Below are positions 35,507 through 43,392 of a stretch of 64,000 bases of DNA, piece after piece. The DNA lies in assembly GCF_000938265.1 (NCBI RefSeq), contig NZ_JYFC01000001.1:620001-684000 (forward strand), written 5' to 3'. Both the position numbers and the translations under genes were made by a program. The stretch's first letter is position 1. Every line of letters starts with the position of its first letter. This DNA comes from Agreia bicolorata. Its GTDB lineage: Bacteria; Actinomycetota; Actinomycetes; Actinomycetales; Microbacteriaceae. Below the pieces are notes generated by a model. That model did not search any database. It worked only from the letters and a program-made list of their open reading frames with translations, and was not told the origin of the DNA.

Positions 35507-36298
35507 TCAATCAGAGACGGGCTCGATCACGCCGACGGGTTCACGTTTCTCGGCCTGGAACCGATCCTCGGTGCGCCCGAACGCCCAGTAGCCCGAGAGC
35601 GACAGCTGCGTGCGCGTGACTCCGCGATGCTTGAACACGTCGCGCAACTGCTTCATGGCGCCGCGCTCTCCGTGGGCGAATACGTGAACGCGCCCCGGGA
35701 GCCAGGAATATTGCGCCACGGCATCGGCCAGAAGCGTCGTCTCCCCCGCCGCGCGGTCGCCGCGCAGGAGCCAGCGAACCTCGACGCCCGCGGGCGCCCG
35801 AAGGTCGAGCACATCGGCGTCGGCGTAGGTCTCGATGAACGCGACGCCCCGCGCGGTGGCGGGAAGGGCATCCAGAGCCGACGCGATCGCGGGAAGCGCC
35901 GACTCGTCGCCGGCGAGCAGATGCCAGTCGGCGGTGGGATCGGGCGCGTAGCCCCCGCCGGGGCCGGAGACGCTGGCGACATCGCCCGGCTTCGCGGCGG
36001 CAGCCCAAGGCCCCGCGAGACCCTCGTCTCCGTGCACCACGAAGTCGATCGAGATCGTCTTGTCTGCCGAGTTCACCTCGCGCACGGTGTAGGTGCGGGT
36101 GACCTGGTGTCCGTCGATATCGGTGAACAGCATCTTCACGTACTTGTCGGTCTTGTCGTTGCTCTCGAACTCGTCGAAACCGGCTCCCCCGAGAACGATC
36201 CGCACGAGGTGTGGCGACAGCCTCTCGGTGCGGACGACGGAGAGCATGATTTGGACGCGCGGCTTGCGGGCACCGGCGGCGGGAGCAGTGGTGGACAT
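35507..36298 (-). CDS. Siderophore-interacting protein (ferric reductase)
   Basis: A 263-residue FAD-binding SIP-family protein (ViuB/YqjH type). Key parts are FAD-contact RTYTVREVN, FVVHGDEGLAGPWAAAAKPGD, and the C-terminal NAD(P)H-like SIP domain (HLLAGDESALPAIASALDALP.., GYWAFGRTED). It reduces ferric siderophores in the cytoplasm to release iron. An iron box lies just upstream, fitting repression when iron is ample. The ATG at 36298 gives family length; the longer upstream frame is rejected. No siderophore importer genes are adjacent. Confidence 0.92.
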   Translation of the reverse strand: MSTTAPAAGARKPRVQIMLSVVRTERLSPHLVRIVLGGAGFDEFESNDKTDKYVKMLFTDIDGHQVTRTYTVREVNSADKTISIDFVVHGDEGLAGPWAAAAKPGDVASVSGPGGGYAPDPTADWHLLAGDESALPAIASALDALPATARGVAFIETYADADVLDLRAPAGVEVRWLLRGDRAAGETTLLADAVAQYSWLPGRVHVFAHGERGAMKQLRDVFKHRGVTRTQLSLSGYWAFGRTEDRFQAEKREPVGVIEPVSD

Positions 36299-36323
36299 AG
36301 AACGACCTAACCTAGAAAAGAAC

Positions 36324-36342
36324 TTAGGTAAGCCTAACAACG
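36324..36342 (-). promoter_or_regulatory. DtxR/IdeR-type iron box
   Basis: TTAGGTAAGCCTAACAACG matches 14 of the first 15 positions of the DtxR consensus TTAGGTTAGCCTAACCTAA. It lies 26 bases upstream of the siderophore-interacting protein start. Confidence 0.75.
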
Positions 36343-36359
36343 AGAGAAGGAGGCGCGCC

Positions 36360-36400
36360 CCCTTCGACAGGCTCAGGGAACGATATCCGTTCCCTGAGCC
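36360..36400. terminator. Repeat-derived hairpin terminator
   Basis: Third copy of CCCTTCGACAGGCTCAGGG (36360-36378). Its right half and the following bases form a perfect 13-bp inverted repeat, GGCTCAGGGAACG (36370-36382) with its complement at 36388-36400 and a 5-base loop. It lies seven bases beyond the apnO-like stop. Confidence 0.65.
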
Positions 36401-36407
36401 CGACTGT

Positions 36408-37265
36408 CTAGCGCTCGATCTTGTCGAGGTGCAGCATCTTCGCGAGGTTCTTGTCGAGCTCCTCATCGGTGAAGACCTTCTTCCAGTCCTCCTTGATGAT
36501 GGCGCCGCGACCGTAGTCCATGGCGATGAGGCAGGCGTCGCTGAACGGGTTGTCGCCCTTGAGCGTGTTCGCCAGGGCGACCTGCGTGTGGCCGAGCAGG
36601 ATGGCGCGGGCCGCGGGCTCGGGGACGCCCATCGTGTTCACGGCCTCGTCGAGCGACTCCTTAAGCAGCGCACCGATCATGCAGGCGATGGTCTCGACCA
36701 GGGTGGGCTCGAGCTGGGCGAGCTGCTTGACCGTTGTCCAGTGCACGTCGCCGACCGGCGCGAAAATCGCGCGCACGACCTGCTCGACCTGGGCCTTCTT
36801 CGACTCGTCGTCGCTCTCGATCGCGGCGATCGCATCCTGCAGCGCGGCGATTCCGCCGAAGGTGTCGGCGTACTCCTCGGGCGTGTGGCGCTCGACGAAG
36901 ATCGACGGGTGGCACGGGTGCGTCACGGCTTCGATCACGTCGTCGCGACGGGTGAGCAGACCCGCGTAGGCGGCAGCGGGGTCGAGGGTGAGCACTACGG
37001 CGCCGCTCTTCATCTGTGGAACCACGTCGGCCGACACGGCCTTCAGTGCAAGGTCGGGAACAGCGAGCACCACGACATCGGCGTCCTTGACAGCCGTCGG
37101 GGTGTCGGTGAGCACGCGGCCGGTCGCCGTGACGCGCTCCTGTCCTGCGGGCGAGACCTCGCTGTAGTACACGGTGTAGTCGGTCTTGACGAGGTTGTTG
37201 GACACGCGCATGCCCATCTTGCCGCCCGCGCCGATGACGGCGATGGTGAGGTTGTCAGTAGACAT
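36408..37265 (-). CDS. apnO: D-apionate oxidoisomerase-like dehydrogenase
   Basis: A 285-residue NAD(P)-dependent enzyme of the 6-phosphogluconate-dehydrogenase-like superfamily. It has Rossmann motif GAGGKMG (12-18), the segment THPCHPSIF, and a C-terminal all-helical PGDH_C-type domain with TVKQLAQLEPTLVETIACMIG. The characterised family member ApnO oxidises D-apionate with migration of a hydroxymethyl group, giving 3-oxo-isoapionate. The neighbouring genes supply each later step of that route. It is the last gene of the operon; its ATG overlaps the preceding stop by 11 bases and has AAGGAG. An alternative is a dehydrogenase for another branched or four-carbon sugar acid. Confidence 0.6.
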   Translation of the reverse strand: MSTDNLTIAVIGAGGKMGMRVSNNLVKTDYTVYYSEVSPAGQERVTATGRVLTDTPTAVKDADVVVLAVPDLALKAVSADVVPQMKSGAVVLTLDPAAAYAGLLTRRDDVIEAVTHPCHPSIFVERHTPEEYADTFGGIAALQDAIAAIESDDESKKAQVEQVVRAIFAPVGDVHWTTVKQLAQLEPTLVETIACMIGALLKESLDEAVNTMGVPEPAARAILLGHTQVALANTLKGDNPFSDACLIAMDYGRGAIIKEDWKKVFTDEELDKNLAKMLHLDKIER

Positions 37266-38055
37266 TCTTGCTCCTTAGATATGCGAGGTTGTGGTCGTTC
37301 CAGTCGTTCTCCAGCTGCACTGTCTGGTCGATCGTGTCGTGCAGGGGAAGCCAGTGTTCGATCACCTGGTTGATGCCGCGCTCGTTCGGGCGCACGGTCT
37401 CGAGCAGGTAGTCGTAGTCGAGGAGGCCCGTGCCGAGCGGGGCGCCCTCCAGAGTGAAGCCCACCCAGCCGCCGCGCCGGGTGAAGGCGAAGTCCTTCAC
37501 ATGGATGTTCTTGACGTAGGGCGCCGTGCGGGCGATCACGTCTCGCGGGTTCTCGAGCGCGGCCACGCTGTTCGCCGGGTCGAGGCATATGCCCAGCCGG
37601 GAATGCGCGACCTGCTCGACGAGCGAGACCAGGTCGGTCGACGAGACCTGCTCGTAGGTCTCGAGGGCCAGGTCGACCCCGGCATCGCCGTAGGCGTCGA
37701 GAACCTGCCGCAGCTGCGCTTCGGCCTCGACGAGAGTGGGTCGCGACGTGGGCGAGAAGAGCATGCTGCGCACCACGGATGCGTCGAGCCGGGTCGCGAG
37801 GTCGAGATACGTCTCGAGGTGGTCGGGAGTCACGCCCTTCGTGCCGAGCTCGAGGGTGATCCCGAGCTCGCGGGCGAGGTCGGCAAGGCGTGAGACCTCG
37901 TCGCGACTCAGGTCTTCGATCGGTGCGTAGTCGCAGAACTGGAACAGCTCGACGTCCAGCTCCGCCGAGCGGCGGAGCATGTCGAAGGCGTCGAGCCGAC
38001 GCGGCGCGAGTTCCGAGTGCTGCCAGAAGAAGGCGTACGAGCCGAGGCCGATCAC
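37255..38055 (-). CDS. oiaC: PF01261 TIM barrel, 3-oxo-isoapionate decarboxylase-like
   Basis: A 266-residue sugar-phosphate isomerase/epimerase-type (AP_endonuc_2) barrel. Putative metal ligands lie in LALETYEQVSS (Glu), GICLDPANS (Asp) and NIHVKDF (His), with FTLEGAPLGTGLLDY near the C-terminus. In the D-apionate pathway the OiaC step removes CO2 from 3-oxo-isoapionate to give L-erythrulose, and I recall OiaC as belonging to this superfamily. In erythritol pathways the same fold serves as an epimerase (EryC/LerI), so the assignment depends on the ApnO-like neighbour. The GTG start overlaps the upstream stop as GTGA. Confidence 0.5.
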   Translation of the reverse strand: MIGLGSYAFFWQHSELAPRRLDAFDMLRRSAELDVELFQFCDYAPIEDLSRDEVSRLADLARELGITLELGTKGVTPDHLETYLDLATRLDASVVRSMLFSPTSRPTLVEAEAQLRQVLDAYGDAGVDLALETYEQVSSTDLVSLVEQVAHSRLGICLDPANSVAALENPRDVIARTAPYVKNIHVKDFAFTRRGGWVGFTLEGAPLGTGLLDYDYLLETVRPNERGINQVIEHWLPLHDTIDQTVQLENDWNDHNLAYLRSKNVY

Positions 38056-38798
38056 GCTCGGGCCGCCGCTTCGTCGAGAACGCGACCCAACGCATCCGTG
38101 TCGTGGGCGAATCGGCCGAGGAAGATGCCGTCGACCTCGCCGCCGAGCTCGGCCAGCAGGCCGGGGCCGGCGCTGCCGCCGTAGATCACGGCGCTGTTCG
38201 GGCGATCCGCGACGGCGGCGTGCAGCCGCGCACAGACGGACCGCACGTAGGCGGGCGCCGCGGGCTCAGCAGCACCGATCGCCCAGACGGGTTCGTAGGC
38301 GACGATGACGCGGCCCGCGGGTGCGCCGTCGAGCGCCGAGTCGAGCTGGCGCAGACACTCCGTGGCGGCATCCTCGGGAGTCGAGCGCGTCTTCTCGCCC
38401 ACGCACAGCACGGGGGCGAGACCGTTGCGGAGAGCAGCGGAGGTCTTCTTCGCCACGATCTCGTCGGTCTCACCGAACAGGGCGCGGCGCTCTGCGTGAC
38501 CCACCTCGACGACGCGGGCGCCGACCTCGGCGAGCTCGACGCCGCTGACCTCGCCGGTGAACGCTCCCGCATCCTCCGTCGCCAGGTCCTGCGCGCCGAC
38601 GAGCACGGGTGTGCCCTCGAGAACACCGACGCTCGCAGCGAGCGACACGAAGCCCGGAATGACGAAGACCTCGACCGAGCCGTCCTGCACAGCCGGATGG
38701 CGGCGCGCAAGTTCACCGACCTTCGAGATCCAGTCGAGAGTCTGCGCGTGCCCGAAGTACATCTTCAGGCTCACGCCGACGAGGGTGGGGGAGGTCAT
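38052..38798 (-). CDS. eryH: Triosephosphate-isomerase homologue (EryH-like)
   Basis: A 248-residue TIM-family protein with Lys12 (VSLKMYFG), catalytic His in VEVGHAERRALFGE, catalytic Glu in VIVAYEPVWAIG and phosphate loop YGGSAGPG. All essential residues are kept, but the N-terminus (SLKMYFGH rather than NWKMN) marks the tetrulose-phosphate branch. EryH/TpiA2 converts L-erythrulose 1-phosphate to D-erythrulose 4-phosphate. The ATG shares one base with the rpiB-like stop (TGATG). An ordinary glycolytic TpiA is unlikely in this catabolic operon. Confidence 0.75.
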   Translation of the reverse strand: MTSPTLVGVSLKMYFGHAQTLDWISKVGELARRHPAVQDGSVEVFVIPGFVSLAASVGVLEGTPVLVGAQDLATEDAGAFTGEVSGVELAEVGARVVEVGHAERRALFGETDEIVAKKTSAALRNGLAPVLCVGEKTRSTPEDAATECLRQLDSALDGAPAGRVIVAYEPVWAIGAAEPAAPAYVRSVCARLHAAVADRPNSAVIYGGSAGPGLLAELGGEVDGIFLGRFAHDTDALGRVLDEAAARA

Positions 38799-39268
38799 CA
38801 GCAGGAGCCCGTGGCCTCGTACTCCGAGAGCACGGCGACCTTCTCGGCGCTCGCGCTGGAGTCGTCGAAGCGGTAGGTCAGCCACTCGCGGACGAGGCGG
38901 CGGGCGAGCTCGATTCCGATGACGCGCTGGCCCATGGTGAGCACCTGGGCGTTGTTCGAGAGGATCAGTCGCTCGACCGAGAAGCTGTCATGGGCGACGG
39001 ATGCGCGGATTCCCGCGACCTTGCCGGCGGCCATTGCGACACCGATTCCCGTGCCGCAGAAGAGCAGCGCACGGTCGGCCTCGCCGGCCGCGACGAGCTC
39101 GCCGGCCGCGACACCGATCTTGGGATAGGCGGTGTGGCCGTGGGCGTCGACGCCGATGTCGGTGACGCTCTCGACGAGGTCACTCGCCTCGAGATCCTTC
39201 TTCAGGATCTCCTTGTAGTCGAATCCCGCGTCATCGCAGCCGATGACGATGCGAAGCTTGTCAGTCAT
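38798..39268 (-). CDS. eryI: RpiB-family isomerase (EryI-like)
   Basis: A 156-residue RpiB/LacAB-family sugar-phosphate isomerase: [28 protein letters not shown], the catalytic-Cys loop [22 protein letters not shown] and [15 protein letters not shown]. EryI members isomerise D-erythrulose 4-phosphate to D-erythrose 4-phosphate, which enters the pentose phosphate pathway. Ribose 5-phosphate isomerase activity is the alternative; context favours the tetrose role. The ATG overlaps the kinase stop as ATGA. Confidence 0.75.
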   Translation of the reverse strand: MTDKLRIVIGCDDAGFDYKEILKKDLEASDLVESVTDIGVDAHGHTAYPKIGVAAGELVAAGEADRALLFCGTGIGVAMAAGKVAGIRASVAHDSFSVERLILSNNAQVLTMGQRVIGIELARRLVREWLTYRFDDSSASAEKVAVLSEYEATGSC

Positions 39269-41004
39269 TTCTCTCCTTCAATGGTGCCGGCCAGGACGGC
39301 GGCGATGGATTGCACGATGAGGCCGAACGAGTAGGCGCCGGCGTCTACAGTGCCGAGGCTCTTCTCCGCGTGCGGACGCGCGCGGCCCATACGAGGAAGC
39401 AGATCGGCCGTTGCCGCCGCGGCTGCCGTCGCCGCGTCGGCCGCGCTCTTCCACGCATCCGCCAAGGCGGCTCCCCCGCCGATCTCTCGGGCGAGAGTGT
39501 CGCGGAAGGGCACGAGAGCGTCGACCATCGTCTTGTCACCCACCTCGGCCTTGCCGAACGACATGATGCCGTCGACCGCGGCCGTGACTCCGACGCACAC
39601 CGACTCGGCCGCCGGTCTGCCCTCGTCACCCAGCGCGTCGCCGACCGCCGACAGGGCGACGCCCCAGAGCGCTCCCGACGTGCCGCCGGCCTTGTTGGCC
39701 CAGGCGTTCGCCGACAGCTCGAGCAGGGTATGGGCCCCGGCTCCCAGGGCGAGCGCCTCGGATGCCGCGGCCGATGCGGCCCGCGCGCCCCGCTGCATCC
39801 CGATGCCGTGATCGCCGTCGCCGGCCACCGCATCAATGCGGCCCAGCTCGTCGACGTTCTCGTCGACGACCCTCGCGATCGCCTCGATCGCTCGGGCAAC
39901 GACTGCGGCAGTCTCTTTCGACGCATCGTCGGCCTCGGGGATCACGAGCGCCTCGGCTGCTTCAACCTCGCTCGGGTCGAGCTGCTGCACGGAACCGACT
40001 GAACCCTTGCGGTAGGCGGGAGTGTCTGCCGGGGCGCGCCAGAAGCGTTCGAGTTCGTCGTCGAGCCAGAACAGCGTGAGCGAGGCACCCGCCATGTCGA
40101 AGCTGGTGACGAGCTCACCCACTTCGGGGTCGACGATCTCGAGGCCGGCGTTCTGAAGCAGAGCGGCGATGCTGCGGTAGACGACGAACAGCTCCTCGTA
40201 CTTCACCGACCCGAGACCGTTGAGGATCACGCCCACCCGCTGGCCCTCGGGCGAGAGGATGCCGTCGGGCAGCTCGGCGAGAAGCGAATCGACAAAAAGG
40301 CGTGCGAGTTCGTCGGCCGTGGGTACGTCGGTCTCGTCGATGCCCGGCTCGCCATGGATGCCCATTCCCACGGCCATACGACCTTGGGGAACCGTGAAGA
40401 GGGGCGCGTCAGCACCCGGCAGTGTGCAGCCGGAGAAGGCCACGCCGACGGAGCGAGTACGCTCGTTCGCCAGCTCGGCGACGCGCACGACCTCGTCGAG
40501 CGGGTATCCCTCCTCTGCGGCCGCAGCGGCCGCCTTGAACACGGTGAAGTCGCCGGCGATGCCGCGTCGTTTGTGCTTCTCGGCGATGGGAGCCGATGAA
40601 ATGTCGTCGGTCACGACCACGGTGCGTGTCGGAATGCCCGCCGCGTTCAGTTTCTGCTCGGCCTGGGTGAAGTGCAGCACGTCTCCGGCGTAGTTGCCGT
40701 AGCTGAGCAGCACCCCTCCCCCGCGATTCGCGGCGGTTGCGACCGACTCGACCTGCTGGGCCGAGGGCGACGCGAACAGATTGCCCATGGCCGCGCCGTG
40801 GGCAAGCCCTTGCCCGACGATGCCACCGAACGCCGGGTAGTGGCCCGAGCCGCCTCCGATGACGAGGGCGACGGTGCCGTTTGGAGTGCGCGTGCTGCGC
40901 ACCACGCCGCCAGCGACTCGACGAACCTGATTGGAGTTGGCAGCGACGAAGCCGTCGATCATTTCATCGGCGAATTCGGTCGGATCGTTGAAGAGGCGAG
41001 TCAT
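39265..41004 (-). CDS. lerK: DAK-family kinase (L-erythrulose or dihydroxyacetone kinase)
   Basis: A 579-residue ATP-dependent kinase with DhaK and DhaL domains fused. DhaK (about 1-335) has [21 protein letters not shown] and [12 protein letters not shown], whose His covalently holds the keto-sugar. DhaL (about 375-579) has [15 protein letters not shown] for Mg-ATP. The family includes dihydroxyacetone kinases and the tetrulose kinases LerK and DerK. The tetrose-phosphate isomerases directly downstream favour L-erythrulose as substrate. It follows the transporter gene by 34 bases. Confidence 0.75.
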   Translation of the reverse strand: MTRLFNDPTEFADEMIDGFVAANSNQVRRVAGGVVRSTRTPNGTVALVIGGGSGHYPAFGGIVGQGLAHGAAMGNLFASPSAQQVESVATAANRGGGVLLSYGNYAGDVLHFTQAEQKLNAAGIPTRTVVVTDDISSAPIAEKHKRRGIAGDFTVFKAAAAAAEEGYPLDEVVRVAELANERTRSVGVAFSGCTLPGADAPLFTVPQGRMAVGMGIHGEPGIDETDVPTADELARLFVDSLLAELPDGILSPEGQRVGVILNGLGSVKYEELFVVYRSIAALLQNAGLEIVDPEVGELVTSFDMAGASLTLFWLDDELERFWRAPADTPAYRKGSVGSVQQLDPSEVEAAEALVIPEADDASKETAAVVARAIEAIARVVDENVDELGRIDAVAGDGDHGIGMQRGARAASAAASEALALGAGAHTLLELSANAWANKAGGTSGALWGVALSAVGDALGDEGRPAAESVCVGVTAAVDGIMSFGKAEVGDKTMVDALVPFRDTLAREIGGGAALADAWKSAADAATAAAAATADLLPRMGRARPHAEKSLGTVDAGAYSFGLIVQSIAAVLAGTIEGEK

Positions 41005-41038
41005 CTGAGAGCTCCTGGGATTCTGTACATCGACATGA

Positions 41039-42439
41039 TCAGTGGACGATTGCCGGGGCCTTCGCGTCGGGATTGAAGGAGCCGTCCTTCTTTCCCCGAT
41101 GCGAGAGCACGACCATCAGCACCGCCGAGAGCAGCAAGAAGAAGCCCACGATCGCCATCGGCACGAAGTACTGCGGCTCTCCCGCTGAGTCCTTAGTGAG
41201 GTCTGCGACGGCGCCCGTGATGTAGGGGGCGCCGAAACCGGCCAGGTTTCCAACTGTGTTGATCAGCGCGACGCCTGCCGCGGCGGCGACGCCGGTGAGG
41301 AACTGGGTGGGAAGGGTCCAGAAGTTCGGCAGCACGGCGAAGATTGCCATGGCGGTGATCGCGATGACGGCGATTGTGGCCACAGGCGATCCGGCGAACA
41401 GGGCCAGGGGAATCGTGAGAGCGCCGATGACAGCGGGGCCTGCGATGTGCCAGGTCTTGAGTCCGCGCTTCGAGACGTCCTTGGTCCACAGCCACAGCGC
41501 GATTGCAGCCGGAATGTAAGGAACGGCCGTGATGAGGCCCTTCTCGAACACGTTGTACTCGGTGCCGTAGAGCTCCTGGAAACCGTTGATGATCGTCGGC
41601 AGGAAGAAGGCCAGCGTGTAGAGGCCGTAGATGAAGCCGAAGTAGATGAACGCGAGAATCCAGACGCGACCGCTGGTGAAGGCCTGCATAAAACCACCGC
41701 GCTGCTTGCCGGCGGTGACGGCCTGTAGCGACTCGGTCTTGGTCTTCTCTGCCGCGAGCTCCTCGGTGAGCCAGACCTGCTCCTCCTTGGTGAGCCACTT
41801 GGCATCGCTGGGCTTGTCCTTGAGATAGAACCAGGCCACGACACCGATGATGATCGCCGGAGCGCCGACGCCGAGGAACATGACCCGCCAGCCCTCGAGG
41901 CCGAAGAGTCCGTGCGCGCCGATGAGCAGGCCGGCCAGGGGTGCGCCGATCACGGTCGTGAGGGGCTGCGCCAGGTAGAAGAGGGCGAGGATCTTGCCGC
42001 GGTGTCGCGCGGGCACCCACAGGCTGAGAAAGAGGATGGCTCCGGGGAAGAATCCGGCCTCGGCCACACCGAGAACGAAGCGCAGGATGGCGAGCTGCTC
42101 GAAGTTGCCGACCCAGGTGAAGAGAACCGCGACGATTCCCCAGGTGACCATGATGCGCGACAGCCAGCGGCGTGCACCGAAGCGGGCCAGCGCCAGGTTC
42201 GACGGAACCTCGAGCAGGATGTAGCCGATGAAGAAGACGCCCGAAGCGAATCCAACCTGGGTGACTGTGAGAGCCAGGTCGTCGTTCATGCCGTTCGGCG
42301 CGGCGAAGCCGATGGCCGATCGGTCGAGGTAGTTGATGAAGAACATAAAGGCCACGAACGGCACGAGCCGCCACGCAACCTTCTTGATCGTTGATTTCTC
42401 GATGGCTGAGACAGGTGTCTCCGCGCGGGTGCTGGTCAT
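41039..42439 (-). CDS. MFS anion:cation symporter (ACS family)
   Basis: A 466-residue, 12-helix transporter. The ACS signature FFINYLDRSAIGFAAP lies in TM1, and GYILLEVPSNLALARFGARRWLSRIM and ILRFVLGVAEAGFFPGAILFLSLWVP follow. ACS proteins import organic anions such as glucarate, galactonate and tartrate. An acid substrate fits D-apionate and would let the operon skip the sugar-oxidation steps. First gene of the operon; the ATG at 42439 has AAGGAG. The in-frame extension to 42529 runs through the operator region and is rejected. Confidence 0.88.
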   Translation of the reverse strand: MTSTRAETPVSAIEKSTIKKVAWRLVPFVAFMFFINYLDRSAIGFAAPNGMNDDLALTVTQVGFASGVFFIGYILLEVPSNLALARFGARRWLSRIMVTWGIVAVLFTWVGNFEQLAILRFVLGVAEAGFFPGAILFLSLWVPARHRGKILALFYLAQPLTTVIGAPLAGLLIGAHGLFGLEGWRVMFLGVGAPAIIIGVVAWFYLKDKPSDAKWLTKEEQVWLTEELAAEKTKTESLQAVTAGKQRGGFMQAFTSGRVWILAFIYFGFIYGLYTLAFFLPTIINGFQELYGTEYNVFEKGLITAVPYIPAAIALWLWTKDVSKRGLKTWHIAGPAVIGALTIPLALFAGSPVATIAVIAITAMAIFAVLPNFWTLPTQFLTGVAAAAGVALINTVGNLAGFGAPYITGAVADLTKDSAGEPQYFVPMAIVGFFLLLSAVLMVVLSHRGKKDGSFNPDAKAPAIVH

Positions 42440-42502
42440 TGATAACTCCTTTGTCAAGTCAATTTCGGTTGCTCTGCTCGGTAGACGAAACATGGTTCCT
42501 TG

Positions 42503-42532
42503 CAACCGGTTGACCAATTTGACAACCATATC
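42503..42532. promoter_or_regulatory. Palindromic operator of the tetrose/apionate operon
   Basis: Perfect 10-base palindrome CAACCGGTTG (42503-42512) overlaps a looser one, GGTTGAC..GACAACC. It lies about 65 bases upstream of the transporter start. Read from the minus strand it contains TTGGTCAACC, resembling GntR-type half sites. Confidence 0.45.
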
Positions 42533-42627
42533 GCCCCCTCGGAGCTACGCGCAAGCGGCAGTCCGAGCATCGTTTGCGCACGCTTCGCCGGGTGTTTGCC
42601 GGGAATTCCGCCGGAGCCGCCCGCATC

Positions 42628-42663
42628 CGTTGCACGGAGTGCGTCGTTGCACGTAGTGTAACG
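42628..42663 (+). promoter_or_regulatory. tetR promoter with tandem operator repeats
   Basis: CGTTGCAC-N3-GTGTAACG (42645-42663, one mismatch) preceded 17 bases upstream by a weaker copy CGTTGCAC-N3-GTGCGTCG (42628-42646). A promoter TTGCAC-N18-TAGTGT (-10 at 42654-42659) lies inside, seven bases before the GTG of tetR. Confidence 0.55.
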
Positions 42664-42666
42664 ACC

Positions 42667-43299
42667 GTGACTGCCGAGCCCGTTGTGATGGATCGTCGCG
42701 CCGAGCTGAAAGCGCGGCACCGCGAGGCCATTCTCGACGCTGCGGACTCGCTGATTCTCGAGAGAGGCAAGGCCCGATTCAGCGTCGACGAGCTCGCCGA
42801 ACGCGCCGACATAGCCCGCCGCACCGTCTTCAATCACTTCTCTTCGCTCGACGACGTGATCATGACCAGCTGCACGCGCACCCTCAACCGCGCAGTCGAC
42901 GAATTTCTCGCCGTCACGAGCGTCACCCCATCGAGCCACGGCACCAGCGCGGCGCTCTTCGCCGAGATCACCACGGCGGTCAAGGCTATGGATCTGCCCA
43001 GTCTGATCTCGTACTTCTTCGGCCTTCTCGACGGCGATGACGCCCGTGCAGAGAATGCCGACGGCGTGTTCATGCGGTCGACCGAAGCTCTTACAGTCGA
43101 ACTCGCCCGGCGAAGCGGTGTCGATGAGTTCGAGGTCGCGATCCTGGTGAGCACGCTGATGAACGGCATCGCGGCGATCGCTCGGCACTGGATGGTCCAG
43201 GCGGACGGCATCCTCGACGCAGATTCGAGGAGCCTCTGGGACAGCCTGCTCGACCGCTTCGTCCGAATCGTCCGCGACGGATACTCCACCTCGAGCTGA
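42667..43299 (+). CDS. TetR-family transcriptional regulator
   Basis: A 210-residue TetR repressor. The helix-turn-helix is LILERGKARFSVDELAERADIARRTVFNHFSSLDDV (about 36-70), followed by a ligand-binding helical domain. The GTG at 42667 lacks a ribosome site but has a -10 seven bases upstream; an ATG at 42688 is the alternative. It precedes the MMPL exporter gene by 93 bases on the same strand, so it likely controls itself and the exporter. Control of the divergent operon is also possible. Confidence 0.87.
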   Translation: MTAEPVVMDRRAELKARHREAILDAADSLILERGKARFSVDELAERADIARRTVFNHFSSLDDVIMTSCTRTLNRAVDEFLAVTSVTPSSHGTSAALFAEITTAVKAMDLPSLISYFFGLLDGDDARAENADGVFMRSTEALTVELARRSGVDEFEVAILVSTLMNGIAAIARHWMVQADGILDADSRSLWDSLLDRFVRIVRDGYSTSS

Positions 43300-43392
43300 G
43301 TCCCGCTCCCTCTTTCCCCCTCTCTCTTCCCAACGATGCGATGCGAGACTCCTCCCCCGTCACCCGCTCATTTCAGAAAGAAGCTGAGGAAC

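Noticed and set aside
38052-38798. Housekeeping triosephosphate isomerase
   Set aside because: The N-terminal lysine segment differs from glycolytic TpiA and the gene sits inside a catabolic operon with tetrose-phosphate enzymes; a separate tpiA is expected elsewhere.
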